A DNA stretch of 64,000 nt, from NCBI GenBank assembly GCA_028023455.1, contig JAQFVV010000973.1, positions 1 to 64,000 on the forward strand. The letters run 5' to 3'. Shown here piece by piece: positions 49,021 to 60,733 of the stretch. A model generated the notes under the pieces. That model was given only the letters and a program-made list of their open reading frames with translations, was not told where the DNA came from and made no database searches. The position numbers and the translations under genes were made by a program. Within the stretch, counting starts at the first letter, position 1. Every line of letters starts with the position of its first letter. The stretch comes from Epiperipatus broadwayi. Lineage: Eukaryota > Onychophora > Udeonychophora > Euonychophora > Peripatidae.

Positions 49021-50864
49021 CAGTTTTATTTCCATTAATAGTAACATGTAAATTATCTTTATATTCTCTCAATAAGACATCTACATCACTAGGTAATGAT
49101 AAATTACATTTTTTCTTCTTTTTTTTTTATGAATTAGGTAATACATGCATACTCCAAATACTAATACAAAAATACATCTTACTGTAAACCAAACATACAT
49201 ACCCCTTAGAGTAAATGTGTTGGTATAAGTGGAAAATTGTTACAAGTTAATAATGAACCAATACTAAGAGCAAACAAAAATATAATAATGAAAATAATAA
49301 TTCTTAATATTTGTCTGAAGGTTTGTAATGATGGTATATTATAAGATGTGATATATTGGACTATTTTTATCATTTATGAATGAATGTTAAATGTATAAAA
49401 AATTTTAAACCTTATTTAAACTTTCCAAATACAAACAAAGTGTTAGTAATAACACACAAATAGAAAATGCAGGTTAGTAACTAACACATCACATCTAATA
49501 ATTATTACTTTTGTTTGTAAATCTTTTGCTAACGAAAAATTGTTAAATAAACATTGAACTGATATTTTGATTAACAAATGGAGAAATAGTCAAGATTAAT
49601 TTTATTTTCCATTTGTCAATGAAGTTATATGGGTGTTAGTCCCATTATTAATCCTATATACTTTTTTAACTGAATTGCAAATGAATGACATAATCCACAT
49701 AGTTATTTATCAGTTGTTGAGTTTACAGATTAACAAAATATAGGACACTTGCTCTATTTCATACAAATAGTGTATGATATTTTTTTAATGATTAGTAGCA
49801 TGATTGCTTTATAAATTTGTTGTACTTTAGGTGAGTCATTATCAGGCATCAATAGATCTTCTTTCTACCTTTTTGGGTAAGGTGCATATATGTATACATA
49901 TATGATGGAGCTATCAAATTTTCTTTATGTTAGGTCATGTTTTACTTAAAGTTGGACAACATTATTTCTTCATTTTTGGAGTATCATATGACCAAGAGAT
50001 GGATCATAGATATTTTTAGCAATTCATTCTAATAAAATTTAAACTGTATACATGTTTAGTCATCATGTAATTAAATAATAATGAACTCTTTACAATATTT
50101 CAACTTTTAGCATGTAAATACGTCTGAGTATGGCTTTCATGGGAAAATACACCATTCCACACTCTCTGCCAACATAAAACATATTCTGCCCTAAATTTAC
50201 AATCTCAATCTATTTTATATGATGTCAAGTATTTTTTAAACAATAATTGCTCCCATCCAAACTTTATCTAAATCTCATCTCAAAGTTATGCTTATTGAAC
50301 AACAGCTTTCCCCAACACTTCAAACATTATCAATGCCTGTTTTTTGAAAACACAGGGGAAAAAATATGATGAAGAATCATAACTGCAAACAAAAATAAGA
50401 AAAATACAGAAAAAAATCTTACTTTTTTTGGTAATACAAATTCATTTCAGAATACCAAATTTATATACATGAAATTTAGCTAAAAATTCTACTGTGGAAT
50501 TGTTAACCCTTTGTCTGCTGAGGGTTTAGAATTAAAAATATTATTATTTATAATTGTTATATTTGAAGCTCATATTTGATGCTTGTTTCTGTCCATCCAT
50601 CACCACTATCTGCCATGAATATGATATAGTATATATATATATTGAAAGCATTCTAGGCAGTAATAAAGCCAGATATTAAAAAACTACCCTTTTTGTGATT
50701 ATATTTGTTAATTACCAGATATTATGTTGGCTTAGAAAAGAAAATTAGTAACAATTGAATTACTACAATATATATAATGTTTATACCAAACCTATTACAT
50801 ATGTTTACATAAGTAAAACTTAATGTAAGACAAATAATCTTATTCCATTATTAATTTGTTATTA
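49021..50864. other. Intergenic, no recognised feature
   Basis: AT-rich with short TA runs (about 49888-49905, 50631-50642). No gene recognised. Confidence 0.4.
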
Positions 50865-50882
50865 AATACTATTTATTTATTT
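50865..50882. repeat. Target-site duplication, left, of SINE
   Basis: AATACTATTTATTTATTT, repeated exactly at 50988-51005. Confidence 0.85.
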
Positions 50883-50987
50883 ATTTTAAAGTGTCATAGC
50901 ATCGGCCGGGACGCGAACCCGAAACCCGGGCAACTGCCTGCCAAGTGCAAGGCAGTCGCGCTGACCTCTCGACCACCAATATAAGAC
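50883..50987 (-). mobile_element. tRNA-derived SINE
   Basis: A GC-rich island in AT-rich DNA. Read on the minus strand it begins near GGTGGTCGAGAGGTCAGCGC (A-box region, 50958-50977), has an anticodon-arm-like CTGCC...GGCAG stem, and a B-box GGTTCGCGTCCCG (50907-50919) inside a T-arm-like stem. The 3' end runs into AAAATAAATAAAT. Perfect 18-bp target-site duplications flank it, showing LINE-mediated insertion. The ~15-base variable region makes it look like a long-variable-arm tRNA. A working tRNA gene is unlikely because the acceptor stem does not pair. Confidence 0.8.
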
Positions 50988-51333
50988 AATACTATTTATT
51001 TATTTTCAATTTTAAATGAAAAAAATAATAGTTATTTATTTTGACAAATTTTACACTTTAATTGCTCTTTAAAAGCATAAGACTTTCGTGAACACATTAC
51101 TTTTTTTAAAAGTCAAAAGTCATAAACAAACAAAACAAAAATGCCTTTTTAAAAAACTAATAGCAAAAAAGAAAAAGATTATGGTTAAACTTTTCTAATC
51201 TCTGAATTACAATTCAACAAAAAAGAAATATCTGTTATTTTTTAAAAATAAAATAATATCAGTTTAAAAAAACTACTCTTGTGAAAAAATATTACATCAA
51301 AACAATAATTTGTCAATGCTAATTGCAAAAAAA

Positions 51334-51357
51334 AAAACAACAACAACAACAACAACA
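51334..51357. repeat. (CAA)n microsatellite
   Basis: About seven CAA units after a poly-A run. Confidence 0.85.
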
Positions 51358-51572
51358 GAAAAACTACAGAATCTATTTTGAAAAAAAGATATTTCTATTG
51401 CTGTGATTTTGGGACCAAAGAAAGCATACAATGGATACAGAAAAATTATCCAAACACTTACAATATAACAAGTGTTTACTGTATTTTTATTTGCAAAATC
51501 TTGAAATTTTTTTATGCATTTTAAATTGTACTTTTATTATCAGAATGATGCTTAGTATTATTAAAGAACATC

Positions 51573-51830
51573 TGTCAGTCTGTCATGCATGGTTTGGGGC
51601 AGTTCGTAAAGCATCCAACTTGGGAATTCGGAAGTCCTAGAAATGAATCTGGTCCTCACAGGTCTGGCATTCAAACTTCTTATGAACTGTCAAGCAATAA
51701 AATCATGTGTCTTTTGCCTCACATGGTTTGGAATAGATGGTAGAGTATCTGATTTTTTGGATTGGAGGGCACTTAAACTTCTTAGTATCTCCTGAGCAGT
51801 AAAGCCTTATGCCTTTCTGTTTATCCGTTA
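51573..51830 (+). repeat. Two degenerate tRNA-like units in tandem (possible SINE remnants)
   Basis: CATGGTTTGGGGCAGTTCG at about 51588 and CATGGTTTGGAATAGATGG at about 51723 start similar ~130-bp units, each with a tRNA-like pattern (GATGGTAGAGTATCTGA in the second) and AAACTTCTTA later. No good B-box remains. Confidence 0.35.
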
Positions 51831-53487
51831 GTCTGAAATTATTCAAAACATTTATTCTGTTTTTATTAATTTTTTATACAATTTCTATATTTTATCACAT
51901 AAATCAAATTGCATAAATTTCTTGGAATAGCCAACCAACACTAATATACTGGTTACAGCAGTAGTTCTTAACCTATAATTAATACCTTCCTAAAGATCCA
52001 TAACATCCTCATAGGCATTTTTAAAAACTTTTAAAAATGTTATGAATTTTTACAGGTAAAACAAAAAGAATAATAAAAAAAAAAAGAATGATGAACAGAA
52101 TCTTACTTTTTCCCACATATTTGTATAAAACTTGTTTTTTTAATAATTTATTTTCTCCATAAAAAAAAACAAAAAAAAAACAAAAGTAAAAGTGACTTAT
52201 GAACTTAACTATTTTGTGGTAAAAATTTTCAAATATGGAGTTAAGTTCTTGTGTTTCTGCCCAAATGAATTGTTGCTTCAATAAGATTAAGATGCATCCA
52301 AACATATATGTAATTTATTTTAAAACTATTAACAATTAAAGAAAACCAAGTAAAAGTAACCTTATGAAAAGAAGTCAAATGTAATGGAACAGATTAAGAA
52401 AGATTTGGTTTTAAAATTCCTCTTCAATTATCTTTAACTTTTGTTTCTCAGACTAAACTTATTCTATGAGTTTATTTGTTACTTACTGAATAAAAAACTT
52501 TGATATCTTATTATTGTAACAAAATTCTTTTTAATTAATTTCAGATTGCTTTTTTACGATTATATTCAAATATCTCTGGTTAAATCAAAAACTGATTTAT
52601 AGCCATTATTGTGTATAGTAAGCTTCAATAATCTGTGAGTGCCAATTGGAAATACATTCAAATTTTCATCTACAGAACCATATGTATTTTTTTTCTTTTA
52701 TCTATAAAATAGGAAATAATAACAGTTATGCATCTAGCAATCCATTTTAATTTTATTTTACACTCAATATCAAGCTCACTATAGATGGCACTATAGTAGA
52801 GAGCTCCTCATCTTTCACCATATATTGGATAAGCTAAAAAGTAGAGACAAAAACAAATATAAACACAAGTATTTTTTTTGAAAGAAAGTTAAAACAAAAA
52901 TAGGAATGGGTAGGTATACTTGTTAGGCAAAGATATACTTGAATTAAAACAAAAATTTAATACAAATTTTGAGAGGTACAATCTAAAAATGTAACAAATT
53001 ACTGAAATAATTATAATTTTAGAAAGTTTATATGAATGTATTTCATTATGGGCATATTATGTAAACTCAAAAAAAAAGATTTGTAACAAACATATTAATA
53101 TCAGTGTGAGCTGTTTACATATATTTTAAAATTGTGAATTATGAAATGGAATGTTTCACATGATGCGATAATGACTTTTCAAGAATTTGAGATGGAGATA
53201 ATGATAACTATCAAAGCTAGTGTGAAACTTTTTTTTACATTTCTGATAAAAATATTTTTAAGAATTATATCATTAAATAATGGACCCTCTACACCATGGC
53301 AATGATCCTAAGAACTTTAACTTTAAATTAATCTAATCCAGTAAAATTTAAGCCCTGCGATTAGTGGAAAACATGATTTTGATGATTATTTTAAAAATTT
53401 GATACATTATTTTTTCAATAGTCACTAAATCAAAATTACATGACCTTAAAAATGTAGAACAGTCCTTAACTTTTAAATTAAGATGAC

Positions 53488-53488
<1 letters not shown>
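51831..53488. other. Intergenic, no recognised feature
   Basis: AT-rich, homopolymer-rich. No gene recognised. Confidence 0.4.
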
Positions 53489-53799
<311 letters not shown>

Positions 53800-54439
53800 A
53801 TCAGTCTACTATCTATCTGTTTATTTATCTGTCTATCTACTACATGTGTATGTCTTCTGCTCATGTATCTATGTATCAATTATATCTATATATATCTACT
53901 CTTCTATATACTTACTTATTTATCAATCAATCTATTTATCTTTCTATATATGAGCATGAGGTAATATTTTATTGACTAATGAGTGAATGTTTGAGTAATT
54001 TCCTTTGTTTCATCTTTTAACTATAAATAATTAGATATCTATTTATTAACCAATAAAATGGATGGTTAACTGGATTGGTTACAAGAAAAAAATGAAATCT
54101 TATTACAAGTTGGAAAAAAATTCAAATTTATTCAACCTTTGAATTGAAGTTTATAGCATGAAAGTAGGTGTGATGAAATTTTTTTTAAAATTTCTATTTC
54201 TAATACATTTTCTCTTCCAATTACATTTTTTTTTCTTTTTTACGCCTGATTCATTTAGATTTATAGTAAACATAAAATTGAGCCATTTTGCAAACTAAAT
54301 TCAATAACAAATTTAAACTTTTCCTATTTTAAATATTATTTATTATAAAAGCGTGTCAATGAATACAATCAATAATAATTTTTATTTTATTTTTATTTTT
54401 TTGCATTCTACATTAGAGAAGACTCGAAGATGCAATTTT

Positions 54440-55330
54440 TCACCTTAAGGCTTTGCTAATGATTTCAATTCAACTTTATCAATTTTGTTTCATCTGACAA
54501 AATATCATCCATTAAATCTTATAATTGTGAAAAATTGAAGTAAATATCATTAAATACAAAATATAATTAAATTTAGTTCTTTTTTATTTTTTATAAATGA
54601 TATTTCTAAAAATTCACGCCTGCTTTATTAAAATCCAATTGTTTTTCTTTTTTCTTTATGGTATGGTTTTGCTGACGTGTCGCGATTCAATTCCGTTGAA
54701 ATGGTTTAGAAGGTTGCTAATTCATTTCTAATTTCTTTTAATGTTTTTGATTAAAACTTAGATTTAGTGAATAAAAAATAAAGTTACAGGTTTTGTTGTA
54801 AATGTAATAAAAATACAAATTTAACTTCTGTTTTACCACTTTTTTAATGTCAAAAAAAGATAATAAGATACTTATGAAATGGTATAAATGTATTTATATA
54901 TGTGTGTGTAGTAAATAGAGATTTTGTGTCCTATATGGACAATTTTTAGGTACTGAGGAGTTTCAAGCAAATTATATTTTTTCCCACCAGGTAGCATGAT
55001 CTCTAGTAATTTGCAACAGCTAAAATTATTGGTTGATAATTGGATATCTACCTATTCATTAGTTAAAACACATAAAACCGGAAAACTGCTAATATCCTTA
55101 TGACATAAAGGTGATCACTTCAGTGTGTTTATTTTCCTGCCTTGCTATCTTTTTTAGATTGTTTCTAAATCGATTTTTAGGTTTGCAACAATCTTAAAAT
55201 TTATTTTACTTATTATCTTATAATTTCAATGCAACTTCAAAATTTTGTTTGCTCTGACAAAATATCTATTAAATCTTATGATTGTGAAAATAACTCTATG
55301 AACATTGAAGAAAAAAGTAATACTCAGTAA
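54440..55330. repeat. Dispersed direct repeat pair, ~130 bp
   Basis: About 54458-54580 and 55205-55335 share AATTTTGTTT, CTGACAAAATATC and ATTAAATCTTAT plus neighbouring text. Diverged; function unknown. Confidence 0.5.
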
Positions 55331-55446
55331 ACTATAATTTCCAGGTGATGAGGTTCAAATGGTCTTCTATCTTTGTTATTTTGTAGCTAATAGCATATAC
55401 CATGCAATTTACTTTTTAAATTTTTTTTTTAATTAAATGAGTCGTT

Positions 55447-55980
55447 TACTTCGAGTTTGGTTGAAAAGATAACCAATTAAGAATATAAACTAATTAATAG
55501 CACTTAGCTAGCTTTTGAAAAAACACTGCCAGAATCAGTGTTGAATAAAATTATGCAGTACAGATATGTTTATATAATCTGTAAATGAGTTCCAATATGC
55601 AAATAAGGCAATTAGATATTCCATTTTCCAGACAATGGAATACACAATTCTTATGTGGCCCTTTGCAATTTCCCAAGCCACTTTGGTCTCTCTTTTTCTA
55701 TTGTTTCTCTTTCTGAGCAAGCCATTTTAACATTAGATAGAGACTGCAAATGATCCACATTCTATCAACAAAAAGAGTTTGTGTGTCCCATTGTCTGAAA
55801 AATGGAATTTCTAATTGCCTTATTTGCATATTGGGCCTCATTTACATATTATATAAACATATCTATACTGCATAATTTTATTCAGCACTATGATTCTCAT
55901 GTGTTTTGTCAAAACCTAGTTCAGTGCTATTAATTAGTTTATATTATAAATTGATTAACTTTGCAACCAAACTTGAAGTC
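55447..55980. repeat. Foldback element, ~205-bp arms
   Basis: Left arm about 55447-55660, right arm about 55778-55980, reverse complements with roughly 15% differences (shared cores GAATAAAATTATGCAGTA and CAATATGCAAATAAGGCAAT). Spacer ~120 bp. A transcript would form a long imperfect hairpin, a natural ADAR or small-RNA substrate. No coding content. Confidence 0.75.
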
Positions 55981-57527
55981 AATGATTGTTTAAGAATTAC
56001 ATAATTTGTTGAAAAGAGTTAACATGTTGGGATTTAAATGATATTCCTAAAAATTCTTCAGTTTTACAATTCCTAAGAGCTTCCTGACAATCAGGACTGT
56101 GATTATAGAAAAAACACTTAATTGTCAAAAGAATTAATTTTTTTATCATCACCTGCAAATTCATAACAAAAATGTTTACAGCATTTTATGTTTTAGAGTC
56201 ATTATAATTAGATAGATATTTTATAAGAAGAATGGAGATTTGATTGTTTTGTGCACAGAATCATTTGACTGAAGACGTTTCAATAACTGCATAATAAAAT
56301 ACCATAATCAAGTAACAATCCTTGATCATCATTAGTGAAATTGATAAATAAATTGCCACTACTTTAATGCAATTTATTTTATATTTCAATATTCATAAAC
56401 ATGTCATAAAACTAACTTGAATTGTTATTTGTTTATTTAGCATATGGATTTTGTTTTGGCAGCTTAATTATTAGCAATATATGAAGAAATCTAAAGAGAT
56501 TCAAATCAGGAAATACATTCAACTGTGCTTTTATTTAGTCCTTCCATTTTGCCTCTGTAGGCAAAGATTTAGAAGTCACAATATTATTCATAGCTTTCAT
56601 TTCTCCACATTTACATAGAATGATGATTGTTAAATCCCATTTATGAAGCAGATTAGTATAATGATCATCAATTCTACTGAATCTATTGGTTAGATTCCAG
56701 TTGAATCTAAAAAGATCACATCCAGCTCACTTTATTATTGCATCTGGAAAAAGTAATTTGTTTGGAACATTATAGGAATTCCATTTTTTGTCATTATTAT
56801 TTGATTGAAAATTGTTGTTTGACATCCTACATAGGGAATCATGAATTTATTTCATTTACATTAATAAAATGCATAAATTGTGGATTAGAGAAAGGGTAAA
56901 TAAATTTAGTCATACAGATTATGAACTTAAGATATTTGAATTGGGTAAGAACTTTTTGTCATTTTTTTAAAAAAAAATATTTATATGATATTCTGATAGT
57001 CATCCATAGTTATCTAAGCTGGAGAACAATAGCATTATCTTTAGTGTAGTTGTTGATGTTTATAGATCAGCTTGAGAAGGTACTTTGATGTAAAGAGTGA
57101 ATTATATCTGATGATGAAGTCATAACTAATTGCTTTATATTATGACAGAAAACTGATATATAGAAAGTGTTTTCTAAACCAGGGAGAAATATGTGTTAAA
57201 ATTATAGAGTATATATATACCACAGTAACAAATCTACAGAAACGCCATGGGGTTTTTTTAATCGTTTGCTTTAAAAAAAATTAAAATGTAATGTAATTTA
57301 AATAGAAGATATTAATATTATGTAAATAAATGTAAAAAAAATTATCCAATTTCAAAGGCTGTCATTTTTGTAATACTTTATTTAATTGGCCGGCCTGTTT
57401 TGTAGCTTTACTGAAATTGAAAATTTTAAATATACCTGTTATATTTGATATGTGAATTTGGCAGCATTATGGGCAACTATATATATATATATATAACTAC
57501 AACCATTCAATGTCCGTATTTTTAAAT
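55981..57527. other. Intergenic, no recognised feature
   Basis: AT-rich; a (TA)n run at about 57478-57494 abuts the PLE family 3 fragment. Confidence 0.4.
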
Positions 57528-57835
57528 CATATAATAATAATTCAAACAAATATATTTAACACTGTATTCAAAATTAAATAATATATTCTTTACCAGAAGT
57601 ACTTTCAATTGTTTCACTGACAATCTTTATCAACTGTTAATACAAACGTACAAAAAATAAAAACTTGCATTACCCATCATTCAATCCATTCAAATTTCCC
57701 ACAATTCTGTTGTATTTATATTAGCCAATTGTCTATTCATTAACCACCTCTATTGCTAGATATCATCATTGCCTCTTTAATTTTACGTTTTTCACTACAC
57801 CTTTCAATTTGAATAATTTTTATATAAACGTGTAC
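57528..57835 (-). mobile_element. PLE family 3, inverted 3' fragment
   Basis: Reverse complement of about 57925-58228. Includes the C-terminal codons and 3' UTR with the hammerhead-like motif (minus strand, 57590-57640). With the forward fragment it forms a ~300-bp-arm inverted repeat with a ~95-base spacer. Confidence 0.75.
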
Positions 57836-57861
57836 AGAAAGAAAATATATCTTCGGTAAAT

Positions 57862-58218
57862 ATGAATACTCCATCAATTGTATTTGATCATAATAAAACA
57901 TGTAATTATGGTTTTAAATTTAATAATAGAGATATAAAAATTATTCAAATTGAAAGGTGTAGTGAAAAACGTAAAATTAAAGAGGCAATGATGATATCTA
58001 GGAATAGAGGTGGTTTAATGAATAGACAATTAGCTAATATAAAGACAACAGAAGTGTGGAAAATTTGAATGGATTGAATGATGGGTAATGCAAGTTTTTA
58101 TTTTTTGTATGTTTGTATTAACAGTTGATAAAGATTGTCAGTGAAACAATTGAAAGTACTTCTGGTAAAGAATATATTATTTAATTTTGAATATTGTGTT
58201 AAAAATATTTGTTTGAAT

Positions 58219-58228
<10 letters not shown>
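57862..58228 (+). mobile_element. PLE family 3, forward 3' fragment
   Basis: The ORF 57862-58068 ends in IKEAMMISRNRGGLMNRQLANIKT, which resembles the end of a GIY-YIG domain (Glu in KIKEA, then NRQ) as in Penelope-like elements. The 3' UTR follows, then (TA)n. Fragment only; no RT. The family assignment rests on the C-terminal pattern, the inverted/forward layout and the ribozyme-like motif. Confidence 0.65.
58118..58168 (+). ncRNA. Hammerhead-like motif, PLE family 3 (core degenerate)
   Basis: Stem I TTAACAG/CTGGTAA (six of seven pairs), core TTGATAA (58125-58131; CUGANGA with two changes), stem II GATTGT/ACAATT closing CAGTGAA, then GAAA (58152-58155). The palindrome AGTACT (58155-58160) would form an intermolecular stem III, with T at the cleavage site. 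The long stem I makes the match unlikely by chance, but the two core changes predict poor activity. Confidence 0.6.

Positions 58229-58286
<58 letters not shown>
58222..58286. repeat. (TA)n microsatellite between PLE families 3 and 2
   Basis: 65-base TA run. It yields short artefactual reading frames, which are not genes. Confidence 0.97.
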
Positions 58287-58289
<3 letters not shown>

Positions 58290-58540
58290 ATCAATAAGCG
58301 AGATGATACATGCAAACTTCCTCCTATTTGGAAAGATTTTTTTAAAAAACATTCTAAATTTAACATTTTTGCTATTGGTGGAATTTTAACGTTTTATTCA
58401 AATCAGTGATTGTAGTGCCTCTACAACCATCTTTCTACCTTTTATAACTCTGTGGATGGCTTGTGTGATCAAGTCAAAATGTCATTATATTAATATTAAA
58501 AGTTTTTAACATGGATGAACCCGCAAAATATGTATTTTAT
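58287..58540 (+). mobile_element. PLE family 2, partial upstream copy (pseudo-LTR)
   Basis: Direct repeat of about 60455-60690: end of the ORF (INKRDDTCKLPPIWKDFFKKHS), 3' UTR and ribozyme-like region. In this copy the frame stays open past HSKFNIFAIGGILTFYSNQ, suggesting that the earlier stop in the full copy is due to an inserted base. The ribozyme-like core at 58447-58484 has lost both CpGs (TCGAAACGTC became TCAAAATGTC). Confidence 0.85.
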
Positions 58541-58551
58541 ATATTTAACCC

Positions 58552-59199
58552 GTGCAAATCTTTGTTTTAACATTATTAACCTCTATGGGGAGGAAAAAAT
58601 TGCAAATGCTAATTAGAACACAATCCCCAAACATTATGTATCCAAATCAAAAAACCGTTTATAATTTATCTAGGAAATCCCTCTCTACAGATGAAATTTC
58701 AGTTTTAGAAAAAGGTTTCAATTTTGCTTTAACACCTTCCCAGATACCTTTTGAGAAAATTGTTTGTAATGTTGAATCAGCTCTTGATAAAATTGATTCT
58801 CCATTGGCTGATTTGGCTAGAGCTGAGATTTGTAATATTTTAAAAAAAGCTAAGCTTCCTAAAAATAATATTTCAAAGAAAAAAAGACAAGCATTAAATA
58901 ATATAAAATCGGACAAATCAATTGTTGTACTTCCAGCTGACAAAGGTAATGCTACAGTTGTAATGGATTGTGACATTTACCATAATAAAATTTTAGATCT
59001 GCTTAATGATAAAACTTATAAACTATCAAAAAGAGATCATACTACGTATTTGGAAAAAACAACAAAAGCTATTATTAATAAATCACATATTGAAACAGAG
59101 ATAAAAAATAAAATAATCCCTCATGAAAAATCTTGTGTCTGTCCAAAATTTTATGGACTTCCAAAAATTCACAAACCAGAGACCCCCTTCGTCCAATAG
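58552..59199 (+). pseudogene. PLE family 2: N-terminal region and first RT blocks
   Basis: 215 codons, ATG start. Contains EKGFNFALTPSQIPFEKI, KSIVVLPADKGNATVVMD and CPKFYGLPKIHKPETP. A one-base frameshift in the C-run near 59185 moves the next RT block (PLRPIVSAIG) into the frame of the following ORF. Confidence 0.85.
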
Positions 59200-59954
59200 T
59201 AAGTGCAATAGGTTTTCCAACTCATATTTTAGCTAGATACTTATCGGATTTCCTTAAACCTACAATCCCATCTATTAAATCATATATTAAAAACTCTCTT
59301 CATTTTATTTCTGTTTTAAAAAGTTTAAAAATTAATGCTAATGACATTCTGGTCAGTTTTGATGTCGTGTCTTTGTTTACAAACATTCCAATTGATGAAG
59401 CTTTAAATATAATCACCCAACGTTGCAATTTACCAGACCATATTATTGCTTTGATTAAACATTGTCTCTTAAATACATATTTTGTATATAATGGACAGCA
59501 TTACAGACAAGTTTTTGGTACTCCTATGGGTTCACCTATCTCAGGAGTAATAGCTGATTTATTCATGGAATATATAGAAACTCGTGCTTTAGAATCATCA
59601 TCTTTAAAACCTCTTATTTGGCTCATATACATAGATGACACTTTTGTCATATGGCAACATGGAAAAAATAAATTAGATGTTTTTTTCTTACATTTAAATA
59701 ATAAGTATCCTCATATTAAATTTACAATAGAGACAGAGTCTGATGGAAAACTCCCTTTTCTTGATGTTCTAGTCACCAGAACACCAAATAGTTTATCTTT
59801 TTCTATTTACAGAAAGGATACACACACAGACAGATATTTACATTTCCATTCTCATCATCACTCAATTCAGATAGTTTCTGTAGCCAAAACTCTTTTAAAT
59901 AGAGCAATTAACCTTTCAGATGAAACACATCTGAAAAAAGAAATGTCATATTAA
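59133..59954 (+). pseudogene. PLE family 2: reverse transcriptase core
   Basis: The true continuation starts at about 59185 (PLRPIVSAIGFPTHILARYL). Blocks: NDILVSFDVVSLFTNIPIDEA with the first catalytic Asp, FGTPMGSPISGVIADLFMEYIE, and LIYIDDTFVIW with the Asp pair (IDD in place of the VDD of family 1). Then PFLDVLVTRTPNSLSFSIYRKDTHTDRY. A frameshift at about 59945 ends it in a double stop. Confidence 0.87.
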
Positions 59955-60528
59955 TAGTGTTTTATTAGCAAATAGTTATAATTACAAATTTATAAAAAAG
60001 ACCTTATTTCAAGCCCAAAATAGACAAAATAGGAAACAAAAAGATGATAAGTCAACTATTAGGATTTGTGTTCCATATGTAAAAGGAACTACAGACAGTA
60101 TCGGACGTATATTAAAACGCTATAATATAGATACAGCATTTTCTGCTCATCAAAAAATCAGCAATATAATAACCAAGACTAAGGATTCAATCCCTCTTGA
60201 ATCTCAAGGGGCTTATCAAATCTCATGTAAAAATTGTAAAGCTTCTTACATAGGTATGAGTAATTGTCACATCAGTGTTAGGAGAGATGAGCATGCTAAT
60301 GCAGTTAAACAACACTCATCATCATCAGCACTCTCACTCCATACTATAGATTCAGGTCATAAAATTGATTTTTCTAGTACCAGGATCATATCCAGATGTG
60401 ATAATCTCTACCAGTGCAAAATTAGAGAAGCCATTGAGATACTTAAAAGGCCAGATTGTATCAATAAGCGAGATGATACATGCAAACTTCCTCCTATTTG
60501 GAAAGATTTTTTTAAAAAACATTCCTAA
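59947..60528 (+). pseudogene. PLE family 2: RT tail and GIY-YIG endonuclease
   Basis: The frame is open from the frameshift at about 59945, though its first ATG is only at 60256. It reads HINSVLLANSYNYKFI, then VPYVKGTTDSIGRILKRYNI. The GIY-YIG domain follows with GAYQISCKNCKASYIGMSN (CxxC between the two halves), RRDEH, KIREAIEILKRP with the catalytic Glu, and NKRDDT. The stop at 60526 follows an extra base compared with the partial copy. Confidence 0.82.
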
Positions 60529-60617
60529 ATTTAACATTTTTGCTATTGGTGCAATTTTAACGTTTTATTCAAATCAGTGATTGTAGCGCCTCTACAACCG
60601 TCTTTCTACCTTTTATA

Positions 60618-60657
60618 ACTCTGTGGATGGCTTGTGTGACCAAGTCGAAACGTCAGT
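60618..60657 (+). ncRNA. Hammerhead-like motif, PLE family 2 3' end
   Basis: Stem I ACT/AGT, core CTGTGGA (60621-60627; one change from CUGANGA, at the conserved A), stem II GGCTTG/CAAGTC with loop TGTGAC, GAAA (60647-60650), self-complementary ACGT stem III and cleavage-site C at 60654. The partial copy also has CTGTGGA, so this is a family feature rather than a new mutation. Confidence 0.55.
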
Positions 60658-60693
60658 ATATTAATATTAAAAGTTTTTAACATGGATGAACCC

Positions 60694-60696
<3 letters not shown>

Positions 60697-60731
<35 letters not shown>
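60697..60731. repeat. (TA)n microsatellite
   Basis: TA run abutting the PLE family 2 3' end. Confidence 0.95.

Positions 60732-60733
<2 letters not shown>

Larger units (their letters stand above)
58541..60696 (+). mobile_element. Penelope-like element family 2, near full-length copy
   Basis: About 2.15 kb with N-terminal region, RT and GIY-YIG domain in order. Only two main frameshifts (about 59185 and 59945) and one near the C-terminus break an otherwise open polyprotein, making it the best preserved PLE here. Followed directly by (TA)n at 60697-60731. Confidence 0.9.

Noticed and set aside
50883-50987. Functional tRNA gene on the minus strand
   Set aside because: A- and B-boxes are present but the acceptor stem does not pair and target-site duplications flank it, so a SINE is the better call.
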